DNA of 64,000 bases from Ophiodon elongatus. Taxonomy: Eukaryota; Chordata; Actinopteri; Perciformes; Hexagrammidae. Each line of letters starts with the position of its first letter. Within the stretch, counting starts at the first letter, position 1. Under the pieces are notes generated by a model that was given only the letters and a program-made list of their open reading frames with translations, was not told where the DNA came from and searched no databases. The stretch spans positions 197,501-261,500 of the forward strand of contig JACSYO010002133.1 in the NCBI GenBank assembly GCA_016806645.1, given 5' to 3'. This document shows positions 60,400-64,000 of this stretch, piece by piece. Position numbers and translations under genes: made by a program.

Positions 60400-60640
60400 C
60401 AAGCAGTGCGACTCATTTCTCAATACTACTTAAGTCTGATAATGAGTTCTTCCGCTGAGGGCCATCTCAGTCAGAAAGCTTGCTAATTAGGAGCTGATCG
60501 CCCGCCGACCTGCTGCCTCCACCTCCATTGAGCTTGATTATATCTACGCTGATTTCCGGCAGCGAAGCAATACTGCACGACTTCGCCATAATGTGAGCTC
60601 ACAGCTGACGGCTTTGACTGCTAATTAAGATGGAAAGAGA
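60400..60640. promoter_or_regulatory. Possible conserved non-coding element
   Basis: AAGCTTGCTAATTAGGAGCT, GATCGCCCGCCGACCTGCTG, GAGCTTGATTATATC and GACTGCTAATTAAGATGG give paired TAATTA sites around a GC-rich core, a layout common in developmental enhancers. Inference only. Confidence 0.3.
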
Positions 60641-61226
60641 GAGAGGACAGAATGCAGAATGACAAAAGTTGTGCTTTAAGAGCAGCTGACCAAATAAATT
60701 GGATCATTTGGTGAACATTCCTGTATTAAATGGTTCTGAACTTTGATCAATTCTTGGATTTTTACTTTTTGGGACAATATTGCAACATCTGGATGAAACT
60801 GTAAGCTTCCACAAATTAAAACAGGCTATTCAATTATGTTGTTCCTATGATATTAATTAATAGTCCATCTTTGGTAAAAACTTTAATGTTTGAACTAAAA
60901 GTAAAACAATGAAAGTATCCACAGTAGAACAATGGTAAATTAATCTTATGAACTTTCTCAATGAATTCATGCCACTGGGGGAAACTGCGCCTGCTGTTTG
61001 GTGAACGATGAATTAATGGAGGGTTACATGGCATCACAGCATAAAGGTTTTATTGTATGAAGCTGCATGTTGTGTCTGTTTGAGCTCCCCCTCCCCCCCC
61101 AGCAGCCCAACAGACCCGCAGTCACTAAGTCCCCATTAGCTCCTGCTAACGCCGCAGCTCCAAACATTATCACACCTAGACGCTAATGTTATGACTATGA
61201 TTATCATGATGAGTTCCTGATCCTGG

Positions 61227-61228
<2 letters not shown>
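60641..61228. other. Non-coding DNA, nothing recognised
   Basis: A C-rich stretch (CCCCCTCCCCCCCC) lies at 61087-61100, and TAGC/TAACG motifs follow. Confidence 0.45.

Positions 61229-61296
<68 letters not shown>
61229..61296. repeat. (AC)n microsatellite
   Basis: About 34 uninterrupted AC units. Confidence 0.97.
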
Positions 61297-61297
<1 letters not shown>

Positions 61298-61319
61298 AGA
61301 GCTGGAGACCTCATTCCAT

Positions 61320-61570
61320 TTCCTTCCCCGCCGTGAAACAAATCAAAAACTTGTTACGCCGACGTTTCTGAATGCCATCTCTGCTATCTCACCGCAACAT
61401 TAATATCAACTATCAATAGGAACGGGCCGGGAAAGCATCCACTGGGGCCCACTTCTAAGCTGGAGTCAATTAGTGGGGAGGACGACCTCCTCAGATCTAC
61501 AATTATTATCCTCTCACTAAAAACCCTCTGGTTGACGCTAGTCCGCCCTAATAGTGCCGTAGCTGCGCTG
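61320..61570. promoter_or_regulatory. Possible conserved non-coding element
   Basis: GGAGTCAATTAGTGGGGAGG, CTACAATTATTATCCTCTCA and GCAACATTAATATCAACTAT lie in repeat-free DNA next to the AC array. Inference only. Confidence 0.2.
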
Positions 61571-63239
61571 CTCAGTGGAACTAATTCACATCTATAAGAG
61601 TGTGAGTGTGTGTGTACATGTTGTGAAGCCCTTCAGTTGCTCGGCGGGGATTTTTAATTAGAGCGTGTACACTGAGATAAAACAGTGTGTTTTCACACAG
61701 ATTGTTTTTCACCTGTTGAAATGTTTCCTTGACATGTTTCGATATCGTTAATTGCATTTCTCATTGCTTTGCAATTAGCTCCTGCATGCTGCTGCCTGAA
61801 TAATGCAGAGCGTTGACAAATGTTAGTGATAGGTCACTTGCCGAACAACATTCTTTTTTTCTTCTAATAGAGACATAAAGAAAAAGAGTGGGACCAGAAT
61901 GTCAATAAAGTCTCTTTCACTGGGAGAAATCCTCTGATGGACAGATTCGTTTAACTCTCATGGACCTACAGAAGCCCTGTTTACTGGTGTATTAACTATA
62001 TCCTTTAATTCCATATCTCAGCATTGTGTATATTTTGGTCCTTGATCCAACACACATTTGACCATTTGCACACCTTTCCAAAACTCAAATTACAACGTCA
62101 AAAGTGAAAGTAATAGATTAAATAATGCGTTTCTACTTTAAACGTATAGGCTGCAAACGTTAGCATGTCACACATCTGTTTACAGGTGTATATGTGCGTG
62201 GAATTAAGACTCTCAGGTATTTTCCAGGTCAGTGTCAGACACCACGAGGAATGTGCCCATGGTTTTCATCGATCAATACATAGACGTTGAATTAAACTGG
62301 TTGAATACTTTTTAAAGACCTCTTCAGCAAAGATTGTCATTTTAAAACAAGTCAGTTGGGAAATTTAGAAAGTCAGCCTGAGACTTAATAGCCTGGGTAG
62401 CTACAGCTGATAAAATCTAACGACAGTTGCAGAATCACACTGTGCTTTTTGCCTGCTTCTGTCTGACAGAGCTCAACAAAAGGTAAATAGAAAGTATCCA
62501 GAGAACTATTATTTTTCACCATAACCACGTCCATTCATTGTTAATTCCCTCTTTCAGTATCTCCTCTCACCTCCTCTCCCCATCCATAACCTCACATCTT
62601 GTTCCCTTTCCCTCTTTGATCTCACACTGACAGGTCTGCACTGCTGAGCACACCCTTATTTTGTTAACAGTAATTGGAGAGGCATGATGTCAGTAAAATG
62701 CAGCTGGACTCCATTTGTAATACAAATGCAAATTTGATTTACTTAGGTACAGGGTGCACCTCTTGCTCTTGGCATGAAAGCCGTCTCTTCTTAATCTTTT
62801 CCAAATAGTCAATGACTACATGCTTGACCGTGTGACTTCTTTCAGAGAAGCAAAGCTACAGTTCAGTGGGCCAGAGTTCATCAGTTTGACCCAATGGACC
62901 GTCACAGGTTAACATCAACTTCATCAATTAACGCTCTGCTCTCAGTGAATTTGCTCTCAGATCATTCTTCCGTACGATACCGCAGCAAAATTTTGTTTCC
63001 ATGCAGTTTAACTTTTAAATGTTAAGTGGTTGTGAAGAGAGGCTTCACTTTCCCCTATTTTTTCCCTAAACTCATTAAATCCTCCCTCAGACTTCAGGCT
63101 TTGCAATGAAGCACAAATTGCAAGCTGTAGCCTGTGAACATGGAAAACAAACAATTAAAAAAAAAACATCTCCGAAACCTCCCCCTCCCCCCTCCGCACT
63201 CTCAATCTTCCCTTCACCTTCAGCTTTCTAATAAACAGT
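61571..63239. other. Non-coding DNA, nothing recognised
   Basis: TTTTTAATTAGAG at 61652-61664 and GCAATTAGCTCC at 61771-61782 suggest that the possible enhancer region may extend. No gene or repeat family is seen. Confidence 0.4.
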
Positions 63240-63500
63240 CTTAAGTTGACATTCAGTTTTTCCCGGGGCAAAACTCTTGTGCTGGGGCTGTCTGCTTCCT
63301 AATTGTAATAATAATTGTGGTTCCGCCTAATCTCAGCCGAGGCTGTGACCCCGGCCCGCTGTGAGCGGATTTGAGATAATGAAATAATTGCCCCAAATGC
63401 TTTTTTCCCAAGCAGCCGCTGAAACCTGAACCCTCAGACGAAGAAGCATCAACATTCACTCGGTCTCTATCAGCGGCGTTTTCCACTTTAATTGAAATTT
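63240..63500. promoter_or_regulatory. Possible conserved non-coding element
   Basis: TTCCTAATTGTAATAATAAT, TGAGATAATGAAATAATTGC and CCACTTTAATTGAAATTTAG flank a GC-rich middle (CGAGGCTGTGACCCCGGCCC). Homeodomain-type cores are dense. Inference only. Confidence 0.25.
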
Positions 63501-64000
63501 AGATTGTTGTTGACCCCCTGGGTGAGGTTTGGTAGGCCGCGCCGAGGAGAGGCAGGGTAGCATGCAACTCAATTGTGGTGGGTTGGCCAGAGAATGCCAT
63601 CCATCCATCATCGTATGTGTGTAAGATATGTGTGTTTATGCTTTTCGTAAAAGATGTCAGATCATCTTTCGAAACATTTCTGCATGTTATGTTGTGCGCG
63701 ATGCTAGAACACGCACAAACAAACAGACAGAGGACATGCATTCTATTTGTCTCAGTAGCACCATGCATGCATCATTTATCATGCAGGAGGCTGGTCCAGG
63801 CCCTGATGCGAGTAAATCTGAAGATAATTTCTGACTCATTTGTAAATGTCCTACATGTCTGTTTAGGACGATGCTTATTATGTTTATATGTGCTTCTCCA
63901 CTCTTGCTCAACAGGACCCGAGGGATATCAGTCGAGCTGTATGAACGAGCACCAATGGTTATCCTGCTATTAAACGATTACTCCATCAGCCTCCATTTCA
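63501..64000. other. Non-coding DNA, nothing recognised
   Basis: A 132-codon frame (63575-63973) has no recognisable domain and poor coding character. CCATCCATCCATC at 63598-63610 may be a reversed LINE-tail scrap. Confidence 0.4.

Noticed and set aside
63575..63973. 132-codon open frame near the right edge
   Set aside because: Cys/Val/Leu-rich translation without a domain, overlapped by open frames on the other strand, as in non-coding DNA.

Overview
The window reads as vertebrate nuclear DNA, almost certainly from a teleost and probably a percomorph. The signs are an AT-leaning composition, many long CA/GT arrays, and several dispersed sequences I recognise from fish genomes: the GCTAACATGCTAAC family, the CCCCCTGCTGGCCATTAGAAA family, hAT-type elements with TAGGGCTG or CAGGGATG ends, and a tRNA-derived SINE. 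Nothing suggests a bacterium, phage, plasmid or organelle: there are no operons, no CRISPR arrays and no dense coding. The longest open frames are about 100 to 178 codons. They fall on simple repeats or low-complexity DNA or look like random translation, so I call no intact protein-coding gene. The window is best read as intergenic DNA or a large intron.

Layout. 1-5.1 kb is mostly plain non-coding DNA, with a perfect 15-bp hairpin near 2.0 kb and a 38-bp tandem duplication at 4.1 kb. 5.1-6.7 kb holds two neighbouring hAT-type elements. The second is complete at both ends, has a perfect 8-bp target-site duplication (TSD) and carries the broken start of a BED-finger (ZBED-like) transposase gene. 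7.4-9.3 kb holds a GT array, one GCTAAC repeat and a broken coiled-coil coding relic on the minus strand. 13-17 kb holds a purine tract, a dispersed repeat, a possible 51-bp exon and a complete hAT-type non-autonomous element. 18-22 kb has CA arrays, an AT-rich palindrome around CACGTG and a 27-bp-arm foldback. 25-27.3 kb holds two GCTAAC repeats and a second copy of the 16.5-kb element. 33.8-48.9 kb is the richest repeat zone: several fish repeats, a 313-bp hAT-type element, a tRNA-type SINE, a 29-bp retroposed scrap with a perfect 13-bp TSD, and a second possible exon at 38.8 kb. 50.5 kb has a (TTC)n array. 56.1 kb has a strong minus-strand G-quadruplex motif. 57.5-58.2 kb and 61.2 kb hold the longest dinucleotide arrays. 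Several TAATTA-rich, repeat-poor stretches (19.6, 47.5, 58.6-59.2, 60.5, 61.4 and 63.3 kb) look like conserved non-coding elements, but only alignment can show this.

No set of genes working together can be seen, and I found no convincing new biological system. The most useful leads are the two possible exons, the precisely bounded transposon insertions, the foldback at 21.3 kb and the G-quadruplex at 56.15 kb. Family names for repeats come from memory of fish sequences; no database was searched.
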